Source: a virus. Taken from it: 50,042 nt of DNA. Below, piece by piece: positions 32,952-39,475 of this stretch (position 1 is the stretch's first letter; each line of letters opens with the position of its first letter). The notes under the pieces were generated by a model. It had not been told where the DNA came from. It worked only from the letters and a program-made list of their open reading frames with translations, and made no database searches. The translations under genes were made by a program, and so were the position numbers. Location: positions 1-50,042 of IMG/VR virus record IMGVR_UViG_3300032087_003940; one strand, 5' to 3'.

Positions 32952-33109
32952 TTAAACCCACTATATATAGGTTATGAATTTTTTAAAACTACTTTATGTA
33001 ATTTTCGACGATTTATTATTAGTTTTATTCTTTTTTTTAATTTATTTTTTATTTCAAATATTTTAATTTGACATATCTTATCATATCCCATATATAGTTT
33101 TTGGGTTAA
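32952..33109. repeat. Inverted repeat pair around the 33068 promoter
   Basis: TTAAACCCACTATATATAGG (32952-32971) matches, in reverse complement and with a few gaps, the segment 33087-33109 ending TTGGGTTAA. The arms are about 115 bases apart and the second overlaps the promoter -10 region. The 246-base gap between genes is otherwise T-rich without an open frame. Confidence 0.5.
33068..33096 (+). promoter_or_regulatory. Strong sigma70-like promoter
   Basis: Consensus TTGACA (33068-33073), a 17-base spacer and TATATA (33091-33096). The likely start at about 33103 leaves an 80-base leader before the gene at 33186. Confidence 0.7.
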
Positions 33110-33185
33110 ATTATTAGTGAACTAAGCACGTGTTGTTAGTTTGTGAAGAGTTTGACCCCTTAAACTAAACAATGAAAGGTAAAAA

Positions 33186-33809
33186 ATGACACAAAAACAA
33201 ATAAGCAAAGACAATCGGATTTATTGGAATAATAAGATTGAAAATAAATTTGATGAAAAAAAACAAAGCATTGAAAGTATGTTTATCAATGAGATAGATG
33301 AGAAAACAGAAAAACAATATCCAAAGTTTTTAAAAATTTTAGGTATTGAAAAAAATCTTAAAAATCTCGTTCAGGCACAGAAACTTTATAATGACTTTAT
33401 TCTTTCAAGAGATAAAAAGAAAAATCAATTGTGGCAAGAGGTTTCTAATGCTTTTGAAATAATACAGAAAAAGTTTGAACGTTGGGAAAAAACTAGAAAA
33501 TGGAATAAAGGTTGTCCTCATTTAGAGTGTTCAGACATTGACGGCAGTTGTGATGTTAATGAAAAAATACAAAGAAGACTTAAAGAAAACTGTCATCAAG
33601 AAGTAGAAAAAGCGTTTTATGCTTCACCTAAAGCCAAAGATTTACAAAATATTGAACAATGGCGAGAGCAAGCAAAAGATGTTTTACATAGTGATATGAT
33701 AGGAAGTGAAGTTTTAAGAACTTTGCAGAATATTTGTAAGCAATCAAATATTGCTATTTCTATACCTACTGAAAAAAACACTCTTAAAATTACAAACGGG
33801 GGTGAATAA
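33186..33809 (+). CDS. Hypothetical helical protein
   Basis: The protein has 207 residues, is rich in Lys, Glu and Gln, and is mostly helical with a likely coiled coil over 15-110. Four cysteines lie at 110-137 (KGCPHLECSDIDGSC and later C). AAAGG precedes the ATG, and a five-codon frame (ATG 33172, MKGKK) ends in TGA overlapping this start. It is followed at once by the next gene (TAATG). No family is recognised. Confidence 0.55.
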   Translation: MTQKQISKDNRIYWNNKIENKFDEKKQSIESMFINEIDEKTEKQYPKFLKILGIEKNLKNLVQAQKLYNDFILSRDKKKNQLWQEVSNAFEIIQKKFERWEKTRKWNKGCPHLECSDIDGSCDVNEKIQRRLKENCHQEVEKAFYASPKAKDLQNIEQWREQAKDVLHSDMIGSEVLRTLQNICKQSNIAISIPTEKNTLKITNGGE

Positions 33810-34204
33810 TGGGTTTAGATCAATACGCACATGTAAGAAAACAAAAAATAAACTTTGATAAAGTTTATTCTGATGATTATAAACCACAGCGAGACGGGTT
33901 TGTTTGGCGAAAACACTCTAGACTTCAAACGTTTATGCAAGGTAAATTCTTTGAACAAAACCCAAATGCTGAAGATTTTAACGGTAATGACGAATTAATA
34001 ATTGATAAAAAAATTATTGAAGAATTACGCCAAGAAATCAAATCACGTTATCACTCTTCTTTTTGTGAGGGTGGTTTTTTTTGGGGTCATCAATTCCAAG
34101 AAGAAAGTGCAAAACATTATCAAAAGCAAGATTTAGAATTTTGCGATTGGGTACTCACAGAATTAGACAAAGGTAATAAAGTTGTCTACTCTTGTTCTTG
34201 GTAA
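33809..34204 (+). CDS. MGLDQYA-family phage protein
   Basis: The protein has 131 residues. MGLDQYAHV, VWRKHSRLQTFMQ near 30-42, GGFFWGHQ near 88-95 and VVYSCSW at the end form a pattern I recognise from many phage genomes (MGLDxYA...WRKH...GFFFG...YYSSWW), sometimes wrongly named a kinase. The function is unknown. It is coupled to the preceding gene and followed by a 154-base gap with a promoter. Confidence 0.65.
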   Translation: MGLDQYAHVRKQKINFDKVYSDDYKPQRDGFVWRKHSRLQTFMQGKFFEQNPNAEDFNGNDELIIDKKIIEELRQEIKSRYHSSFCEGGFFWGHQFQEESAKHYQKQDLEFCDWVLTELDKGNKVVYSCSW

Positions 34205-34283
34205 GTTCTAACTATGTTCTAAAAAGTGTTCATTATGGGTTTTATACAGACCCATTTTGAACGCTTTAATAATAAAATAATTC

Positions 34284-34313
34284 TTTACATTTCCCATTTA
34301 GATAAGATATAAG
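34284..34313 (+). promoter_or_regulatory. Sigma70-like promoter candidate
   Basis: TTTACA (34284-34289) followed after 17-18 bases by ATATAAG (34307-34313). The gene at 34359 follows, with AAAGGAG before its ATG. Confidence 0.5.
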
Positions 34314-34358
34314 TAAGTATGTTCAAAACTATAATTAAATCTAACAAAGGAGTAGTCA

Positions 34359-34676
34359 ATGAATAGTATGGAACAAAAACAAATAGAACAATTTAAAGCT
34401 AAAACTTTAGCGCAAATTGTATTAGAACACTCTAAAGATGATGAGATATTAAAGCAAATCTCAAAGGTGCATAAACTAAGAAAAGCATTTATTTTAGAGA
34501 AGATGAAAACAGATAAAAAACTTTTCACTCATAGAAAATCTAAAGTTATGGTTGAAGTTCAAAAGACTTTAAGAAGTATCTTTGATAGTAAAAGGTTTAA
34601 GTCTGAAAATTCTGATTTATACGAACAATACAAAACAGAAACAACAGCAACAACTTTGAAAACAACAAGAGTATGA
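34359..34676 (+). CDS. Helical hypothetical protein
   Basis: The protein has 105 residues, is highly charged, and is helical to near the C-terminus, which turns Thr-rich. AAAGGAG stands 8 bases before the ATG. Overlap (ATGA type) with the next gene indicates one transcript through 35187. No family is recognised. Confidence 0.55.
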   Translation: MNSMEQKQIEQFKAKTLAQIVLEHSKDDEILKQISKVHKLRKAFILEKMKTDKKLFTHRKSKVMVEVQKTLRSIFDSKRFKSENSDLYEQYKTETTATTLKTTRV

Positions 34677-34825
34677 TTTTCAAACTTTTAGCAAAACTCA
34701 AGCCCATTAAAAGTAATGATGGGCTTGTTGGAATTAAACCAAAACCACTTTCAAAAGTGCATTTACAAGGTCAGCACGTTGAAAAGTTTATCAAACAAAG
34801 GAAGTTAAAAAATGGCAAATTATAG
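34673..34825 (+). CDS. 50-residue basic hypothetical protein
   Basis: A basic, Pro-containing product (KLKPIKSNDGLVGIKPKPL near 8-26) that starts in an ATGA overlap with the previous gene and ends inside the next. The chain of overlaps and the ribosome coupling are the evidence for it. The function is unknown. Confidence 0.45.
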   Translation: MIFKLLAKLKPIKSNDGLVGIKPKPLSKVHLQGQHVEKFIKQRKLKNGKL

Positions 34826-34991
34826 TTCGCATATTGCTGAAATTATGAAAGATTACAAACTGATGAGTAGGGCTTCATTTTTAAGAGTTCATAGTGAGCA
34901 AGACTACCAAGACGCAAAAAGAGAAGTTGAAAAACAACAACATGAAGAAAGGATTGACGGGTTAAGATATGGCAAATACCGATTTAGATAA
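34812..34991 (+). CDS. 59-residue hypothetical protein
   Basis: The frame begins at ATG 34812, 14 bases before the end of the previous gene, and ends 23 bases into the next. The product is helical and charged, with a basic C-terminus (LRYGKYRFR). AGGAAG lies about 8 bases upstream. The function is unknown. Confidence 0.45.
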   Translation: MANYSSHIAEIMKDYKLMSRASFLRVHSEQDYQDAKREVEKQQHEERIDGLRYGKYRFR

Positions 34992-35187
34992 GGTATTAGA
35001 ATACGTTAATAATTCAGCAAATAAAGCTAGGGATTTGATGTTTCATGAAAATACAGATAATACTAGACATATAACTACTATAATTGTTTGTGAACAAATA
35101 GGAAAATTTGTTATAAAACTACAAAAAGAAAACAAAGAAAAAGCTGTAAATACTGATTTTTATGGAAATAGTGAACGACCCCAATAA
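34969..35187 (+). CDS. Small helical hypothetical protein
   Basis: The protein has 72 residues with amphipathic helices (LDKVLEYVNNSANKARDLMF) and no membrane segment. GGGTTAAGAT upstream gives a weak ribosome site. It is the end of the small operon; an AT-rich 90-base gap follows. Confidence 0.5.
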   Translation: MANTDLDKVLEYVNNSANKARDLMFHENTDNTRHITTIIVCEQIGKFVIKLQKENKEKAVNTDFYGNSERPQ

Positions 35188-35247
35188 CACAATATATTAT
35201 ATTTTGTTATTTTGTACGATTATTTGGTTATACTTTTTTTACTTGCG

Positions 35248-35268
35248 TTAAGTCATTTCTTGACTTAA
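35248..35268. promoter_or_regulatory. Palindromic operator candidate
   Basis: TTAAGTCA (35248-35255) and TGACTTAA (35261-35268) are exact reverse complements with a 5-base spacer, ending 9 bases before the nuclease start codon. It could be a regulator site. Confidence 0.45.
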
Positions 35269-35277
35269 TTAAAAGCT

Positions 35278-35661
35278 ATGAAAAAACGTGAAAGTTTATT
35301 GTGGCAACGTATAAAAAAATTAAAGTTAAAAGGTCAAATTTTTCGCATAGAAAGTAATACTATCAACGGAATTCCTGACGTTTATTGGTTGTTAAATGGT
35401 CAATCAATTTGGATTGAATTAAAATCTAATAATATCAAGAATTGTGGTCTTTCTAAGTTCCAAATCAACTGGCATAACAATCATTATAAAAATGGTGGGC
35501 GTTCTTTTATCTTGCAAAGAGACGTCTCTTTGCGACGTCTCAAACTATTCGAGTTACGTGGGTCGAGGGTCGTGAAAATTTTAGCTGAGGGCATTGACGA
35601 CAACGGCACGCTGGACTTGCACTTTGATTGTATGCGTTACCACGTTGAAAAAATAAAATAA
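35278..35661 (+). CDS. VRR-NUC-like PD-(D/E)XK nuclease
   Basis: The protein has 127 residues. The core FRIESNTINGIPDVYWL (Glu25, Asp34) and IWIELKS (Glu47, Lys49), plus a later Gln, fit a PD-(D/E)XK nuclease of VRR-NUC or resolvase type, used for junction or flap cleavage during replication and packaging. It stands alone with its own palindrome-bearing upstream region. A hairpin and a very strong terminator follow. Confidence 0.7.
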   Translation: MKKRESLLWQRIKKLKLKGQIFRIESNTINGIPDVYWLLNGQSIWIELKSNNIKNCGLSKFQINWHNNHYKNGGRSFILQRDVSLRRLKLFELRGSRVVKILAEGIDDNGTLDLHFDCMRYHVEKIK

Positions 35662-35710
35662 TTTAAAAGACCGAGAAGCGTGAACCTCGCTTCACGGTGC
35701 TTGATTGATG

Positions 35711-35743
35711 AAACCCCCCGACGCCTTCGGCGTCGGGGGGTTT
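35711..35743 (+). terminator. GC-rich rho-independent terminator
   Basis: An 11-bp perfect GC-rich stem (35714-35724 with 35730-35740), extended by three A-T pairs, closes a CTTCG loop, followed by TTTT. The GC content is unlike the surrounding AT-rich DNA. It ends the nuclease transcript. Confidence 0.9.
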
Positions 35744-35930
35744 TGTGTTTCTAAAAAGTTGCTATGCAACTTTGAAACTGAACCTCTATAACTAAAACTT
35801 TGCTATGCGATTTTGGGTGCATGTGTCTATAACTAAAACTTTGCTATGTCCATATGAGCGCGCAGGTCTATAACTAAAACTTTGCCATGAACTTTTGAAA
35901 CGAAACTTCTATAACTTTTTTATAAAAAAT
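35744..35930 (+). repeat. Regularly spaced array: 23-bp repeats with 18-bp variable segments
   Basis: The exact period is 41 bases: repeats begin at 35744 (degenerate), 35785, 35826, 35867 and 35908 (degenerate end). The three central copies are identical over 23 bases except one base in the third, with core CTAAAACTTTGCTATG. The 18-base segments between them differ; the first and the last resemble each other. No Cas gene is present in the window. Confidence 0.85.
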
Positions 35931-36010
35931 AAAAAAAATTTAAATATAAATAAAAGAGTCTGGAGCCCTGCAGCTCCTGGGCCTGAATAAAAAAAAAAAT
36001 AAAAAATTAC

Positions 36011-36039
36011 TTGACAGTCATTAGCATCTTATGCTAATG
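36011..36039 (+). promoter_or_regulatory. Promoter/operator with 9-bp palindrome
   Basis: Consensus TTGACA at 36011-36016 is followed at once by CATTAGCAT (36019-36027), CTT, and its exact reverse complement ATGCTAATG (36031-36039). The -10 box is weak (around 36034-36040). A regulator on the palindrome would block RNA polymerase. Confidence 0.55.
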
Positions 36040-36047
36040 GGATAGAA

Positions 36048-36113
36048 GCCGCTACAGTTTCCGCTGGCATTGGCCACTGGATTCAGAATTCAAGCCGGGT
36101 TAGTTGTGGCGGC
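36048..36113 (+). ncRNA. Structured 5' leader candidate
   Basis: GCCGCTAC (36048-36055) can pair with GTGGCGGC (36106-36113) to close a roughly 50-base internal region containing further GC-rich helices. It lies between the promoter at 36011 and the gene at 36135. I could not match it to a named riboswitch class. Confidence 0.4.
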
Positions 36114-36134
36114 CTAAACAACGGAAGGAAAAAA

Positions 36135-36377
36135 ATGATAAAATATAAAGATCTAGTAAAGGGTGATAAGATTCTAACAAAGCAGCTGGGCCATCCAGTT
36201 TCTGGAATCTTAGAGGAATCACCAAAGCAAGGCCGGGGCTTAAAAAATATTATTTTGATATTTACTAAAGCTTCAGAAATTGGCCTGTTCGATGAATCAG
36301 GCAGCGTTTACGCCAGGGATATCCTGAAGGTAAAAAGAGATAATAACTGGCAGGAGGTAACAGATGCCCCTGCTTAA
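36135..36377 (+). CDS. Small hypothetical protein of the GC-richer island
   Basis: The protein has 80 residues with beta-strand character (VKGDKILTKQLGHPVSGILEES near 8-29) and Cys-free. GGAAGG precedes the ATG. It overlaps the gp88-like gene by 14 bases. Codons such as CTG, CAG and GGC are more frequent than in neighbours. No family is recognised. Confidence 0.6.
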   Translation: MIKYKDLVKGDKILTKQLGHPVSGILEESPKQGRGLKNIILIFTKASEIGLFDESGSVYARDILKVKRDNNWQEVTDAPA

Positions 36378-37035
36378 TTATTATTCTCAAACTAAAATGG
36401 CTAAGGGTGAAAAATTCGGATATAAAACCGCAATTTTACATTTAGCGCCGTATAAATTATCTGGTAAAAATGTGTGTCCAAAAGCCAGCAAAGAATGCAT
36501 AGCCTTCTGCCTGAATACATCGGGCCGTGGACAGATGAACAGCGTGCAAAAATTTAGAGTCAATAAAACTAAGCTTTTTTGGAAGGACCGGCAGAAGTTC
36601 TTAGAGCAGCTCAGCAAAGAAGTTGGGCAGCTAAAAAAGCGGGCAAGGAAGCAGGGATTTAAATTTGCCGTCCGACTGAATGGCACAAGTGACCTGGCAT
36701 GGCATCGCTTCAGCAGCCTGATGCAGGACCATCCAGATGTTATTTTTTATGATTATACTAAGGTATATAATCACCTTGATCATGATCTTAAAAATTATAA
36801 AATAACATTCTCAGCATCTGGATCCAATAACACTGAATGTGCAGCAGCTCTGAAGGCTGGCCATAACGTGGCTTATGTTTTCAAGAATAAGCTGCCAAAA
36901 AAGTTCCAGGGTAAAAGAGTGATTGATGGTGATAAACATGACTTGCGCTTTTTAGATCCGCGTGGCGTGGTTGTGGGTTTACTGGCTAAGGGCTCAGCTA
37001 AGAAGGCAGCCGCTGGAGGGTTCATAAATGGTTGA
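36364..37035 (+). CDS. Gp88-like phage protein
   Basis: The protein has 223 residues. NYYSQTKMAKGEKFGYKTAI, CPKASKECIAFCLNTSGRG near 39-57 (Cys pair with a third Cys), FAVRLNGTSDLAWHRFSS near 101-118, FYDYTKVY near 128-135, and DPRGVVVGLLAKG near 198-210 match a family annotated in phages as gene product 88 (from memory). The biochemical role is unknown. Base composition differs from its AT-rich neighbours, which suggests transfer. AGGAGG precedes the ATG. Confidence 0.7.
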   Translation: MPLLNYYSQTKMAKGEKFGYKTAILHLAPYKLSGKNVCPKASKECIAFCLNTSGRGQMNSVQKFRVNKTKLFWKDRQKFLEQLSKEVGQLKKRARKQGFKFAVRLNGTSDLAWHRFSSLMQDHPDVIFYDYTKVYNHLDHDLKNYKITFSASGSNNTECAAALKAGHNVAYVFKNKLPKKFQGKRVIDGDKHDLRFLDPRGVVVGLLAKGSAKKAAAGGFING

Positions 37036-37081
37036 TGCTCTTTTATTGATTGCGATTCTTTTTATCATTGCAATGATTTAG
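37028..37081 (+). CDS. 17-residue hydrophobic peptide
   Basis: ATG 37028 lies 8 bases before the end of the gp88-like gene and gives MVDALLLIAILFIIAMI, essentially one short membrane helix. A terminator follows 15 bases later. Coupling to the upstream gene would allow expression. It could be a membrane microprotein; nothing else supports it. Confidence 0.35.
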   Translation: MVDALLLIAILFIIAMI

Positions 37082-37095
37082 AATCATTCTAAACT

Positions 37096-37133
37096 AGGCC
37101 CAGAATGTTTGTGTCCATTCTGGGTCTTTTTTT
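37096..37133 (+). terminator. Rho-independent terminator
   Basis: CCCAGAATG (37099-37107) and CATTCTGGG (37116-37124) form a 9-bp stem with an 8-base loop, followed by TCTTTTTTT. It closes the gp88-like transcript. Confidence 0.85.
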
Positions 37134-37199
37134 CATTTAATGCTTTAACCTCCCATCAAAAAAAGATATAAGAATTTTATAAACAACGGAGAAAAAAAT

Positions 37200-37403
37200 A
37201 TGAAAATAGAAACAGAAAAAAGCATCCTAGAAAAAAGAGTTAAAGAGATGAACATGATTGATAATCTATTTAGAAAAATAGAAAGTAACGATAATAATTA
37301 TCAGGTTATGATCAGAGTGTTGGAGTGTTTAAGTGATAAACAATTACACCACATCAAAAAAATAATTAAGCTTTATATTAGAGCAGAGAAAAAAAATAAA
37401 TAA
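37200..37403 (+). CDS. Small helical hypothetical protein
   Basis: The protein has 67 residues, is strongly charged, and is helical with a Lys-rich end. CGGAG stands about 9 bases before the ATG. It lies alone between a terminator and the terL upstream region. No family is recognised. Confidence 0.5.
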   Translation: MKIETEKSILEKRVKEMNMIDNLFRKIESNDNNYQVMIRVLECLSDKQLHHIKKIIKLYIRAEKKNK

Positions 37404-37632
37404 TTTCTCCAACGTGGCCCGGGATTGCTGGGCCACAACCCCCCCCCCACCTGTTCACAATCAATAGAGGTACCAACCACTTTTTAAAACTAAAAAAATT
37501 TTATTAAATTTTTTTGGGGGAAAATATATATAATAATAACTTTTACACTATAACTTGCATGACAAATACATGTAGTATATGGTCAAACAATAAGGGGACC
37601 CATAAAAAAAGGGACCCAATGAGATTTGATTT
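37404..37632. promoter_or_regulatory. terL upstream region: hairpin, poly-C tract and GGGACCC repeats
   Basis: The gap holds a perfect 7-bp hairpin GTGGCCC/GGGCCAC (37414-37420, 37430-37436), a run of ten C (37439-37448), an AT-rich stretch (37482-37520) and GGGACCC twice (37595-37601 and 37611-37617) just before the TerL start. No open frame is seen. A packaging or regulatory site is possible. Confidence 0.5.
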
Positions 37633-39111
37633 ATGTCTAAGTCTACTGATTTATTATCTACAGATGACCTACGTTTGAGGCTCGAAAGAACCTGGATTCA
37701 ACATATTAAACTATGTCAGGACAATTTCTTATATTTTGTAAAAAATGTATGGCCTGAATTTATTTGTAAAACAGAAAAAAATAAAGATGATTGGGGGCAC
37801 CATCAGATTATTGCAAAAGAGTTTACTGATATAGCAAAAAATAAAAAAGGAAGGCTCATTGTAAATATGCCTCCTAGACATACAAAATCTGAATTTGCTT
37901 CTATTTATTTTCCTGCTTGGATGATTGGTAAATATCCCAAAATGAAATTAATGCAAGTGTCACACAACGCAGAACTATCAGCTAGGTTTGGTGCTAAGGT
38001 AAGAAATTTAATTGATAGTAAGGAGTATAAAGAAATCTTTGGAGATGTTAAACTACGAGAAGATTCAAAAGCAAAAGGACGTTGGGAGACTAATCACGGG
38101 GGAGAATATTATGCAGCGGGGGTCGGCGGTTCTATAACAGGACGAGGGGCGGATCTTTTGATTATTGATGATCCACACACTGAACAAGATTCATTATCTG
38201 ATTCAGCAATGGAAAGAACTTTCGATTGGTATTTATCAGGACCTAGACAACGTTTACAACCAGGTGGATCTATTGTTTTAGTTATGACCCGTTGGGCCGA
38301 GGACGATTTGACGGGAAGGCTTATTAAATCACAAACAGAACCTAAAGCTGATAAATGGAAACAAATTTCTTTTCCTGCAATCTTACCAAGTGGTAATCCA
38401 GTATGGCCTGAGTATTGGAACCTAGACGAATTGGAAAAGGTTAAAGCTTCGTTGTCCGTGAGAAATTGGTCGGCACAATACATGCAAGAACCAACTTCAG
38501 AAGAAGGAGCCATCTTGAAGCGTGACTGGTGGATCCCGTATCACGGACCTATGCCTCATCTACAACATGTTATTCAATCTTACGATACAGCATTCTCAGC
38601 AAAACAAACTGCCGACTATTCAGCAATTACAACTTGGGGCATCTTTCAAAGAAACGAAACCGGCGAAAATGCAATCATGCTTATCGATGCTGTAAGAGGT
38701 AAATTAGAATTTCCAGAATTAAAAGCTCTAGCATTAGAACAATATAAATATTGGGAACCGGAGACCGTGGTTATAGAAGCAAAGGCCTCGGGCCAGCCAC
38801 TTATTTATGAGCTTAGAAGAATGGGTATACCGGTTGTCGATTTCGTTCCATCAAAAGGCAAGGATAAACATACACGGGTCAACGCTTGTGCTCCTATATT
38901 TGAGAGCGGACAAGTTTATTATCCTCATGGCGAAAAATTTGCTGAAGAAGTCATTGAGGAATGTGCTGCGTTTCCGCATGGTGAAAACGACGATTATGTG
39001 GACAGTACAACTCAGGCTATGTTAAGATACCGTCAAGGTTACTTTGTTTCAACTTATTCTGACGAGGATGAGAAATCATTGTACAAAGATCGTAAATACG
39101 TATATTACTAA
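37633..39111 (+). CDS. terL: Terminase large subunit
   Basis: The protein has 492 residues. The packaging ATPase has a Walker A-like MPPRHTKS near 79-86, Walker B LLIIDD near 175-180 and a coupling motif MTRW near 218-221. The nuclease half has Asp318 in SYDTAFS, Glu382 in VIEAKASG and Asp454/Asp457 in DDYVDSTTQAM, the RNase H-like acidic set that cuts concatemeric DNA. The length is normal. The partner small subunit lies at 31914, with many accessory genes between. Confidence 0.9.
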   Translation: MSKSTDLLSTDDLRLRLERTWIQHIKLCQDNFLYFVKNVWPEFICKTEKNKDDWGHHQIIAKEFTDIAKNKKGRLIVNMPPRHTKSEFASIYFPAWMIGKYPKMKLMQVSHNAELSARFGAKVRNLIDSKEYKEIFGDVKLREDSKAKGRWETNHGGEYYAAGVGGSITGRGADLLIIDDPHTEQDSLSDSAMERTFDWYLSGPRQRLQPGGSIVLVMTRWAEDDLTGRLIKSQTEPKADKWKQISFPAILPSGNPVWPEYWNLDELEKVKASLSVRNWSAQYMQEPTSEEGAILKRDWWIPYHGPMPHLQHVIQSYDTAFSAKQTADYSAITTWGIFQRNETGENAIMLIDAVRGKLEFPELKALALEQYKYWEPETVVIEAKASGQPLIYELRRMGIPVVDFVPSKGKDKHTRVNACAPIFESGQVYYPHGEKFAEEVIEECAAFPHGENDDYVDSTTQAMLRYRQGYFVSTYSDEDEKSLYKDRKYVYY

Positions 39112-39124
39112 TTAGGAGATTGAC

Positions 39125-39475
39125 ATGTCAAAAACAAGAAAAAGAATAAAAGAAGCGTTAATGGCTGGAGCAGCTATGTATGGCGCAGCTAAATTGTTTG
39201 GCGGCAACAAAATGATTTCAGGAAAAGATTCTGAAGTAGGAGCTATTGCTGCGCAAAAAAATAAGCTTAGAGTACCAGCATCTATGAAAAATAGAAAAAA
39301 ATTTAAAGACGCTTTTATGCCAAAAGGAAATATTATGGGACAAGATTTCGGAATAGATCCATTTGGTCCAGGTATGGGTGCGAAAAAAGGAAAAATGATT
39401 AAGGCTATGGGCGGAACTATGGTAACAAGAGGCCAAGGCCAAGTCATGAGAACTAAAAAAACAAAAATTATCTAA
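39125..39475 (+). CDS. Small basic protein between terL and portal
   Basis: The protein has 116 residues, is basic, and is Gly/Met-rich (NIMGQDFGIDPFGPGMGAKKG near 70-90). AGGAGA precedes the ATG, and the TAATG overlaps the portal gene. A head or packaging accessory role follows from place only. Confidence 0.55.
   Translation: MSKTRKRIKEALMAGAAMYGAAKLFGGNKMISGKDSEVGAIAAQKNKLRVPASMKNRKKFKDAFMPKGNIMGQDFGIDPFGPGMGAKKGKMIKAMGGTMVTRGQGQVMRTKKTKII

Noticed and set aside
35671-35696. Hairpin GAAGCG/CGCTTC after the nuclease as a terminator
   Set aside because: No T-run follows and two alternative pairings compete; the real terminator is at 35711-35743.
35744-35930. Calling the array a true CRISPR
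   Set aside because: No Cas genes, repeats only 23 bases with 18-base variable parts, and two variable parts resemble each other.
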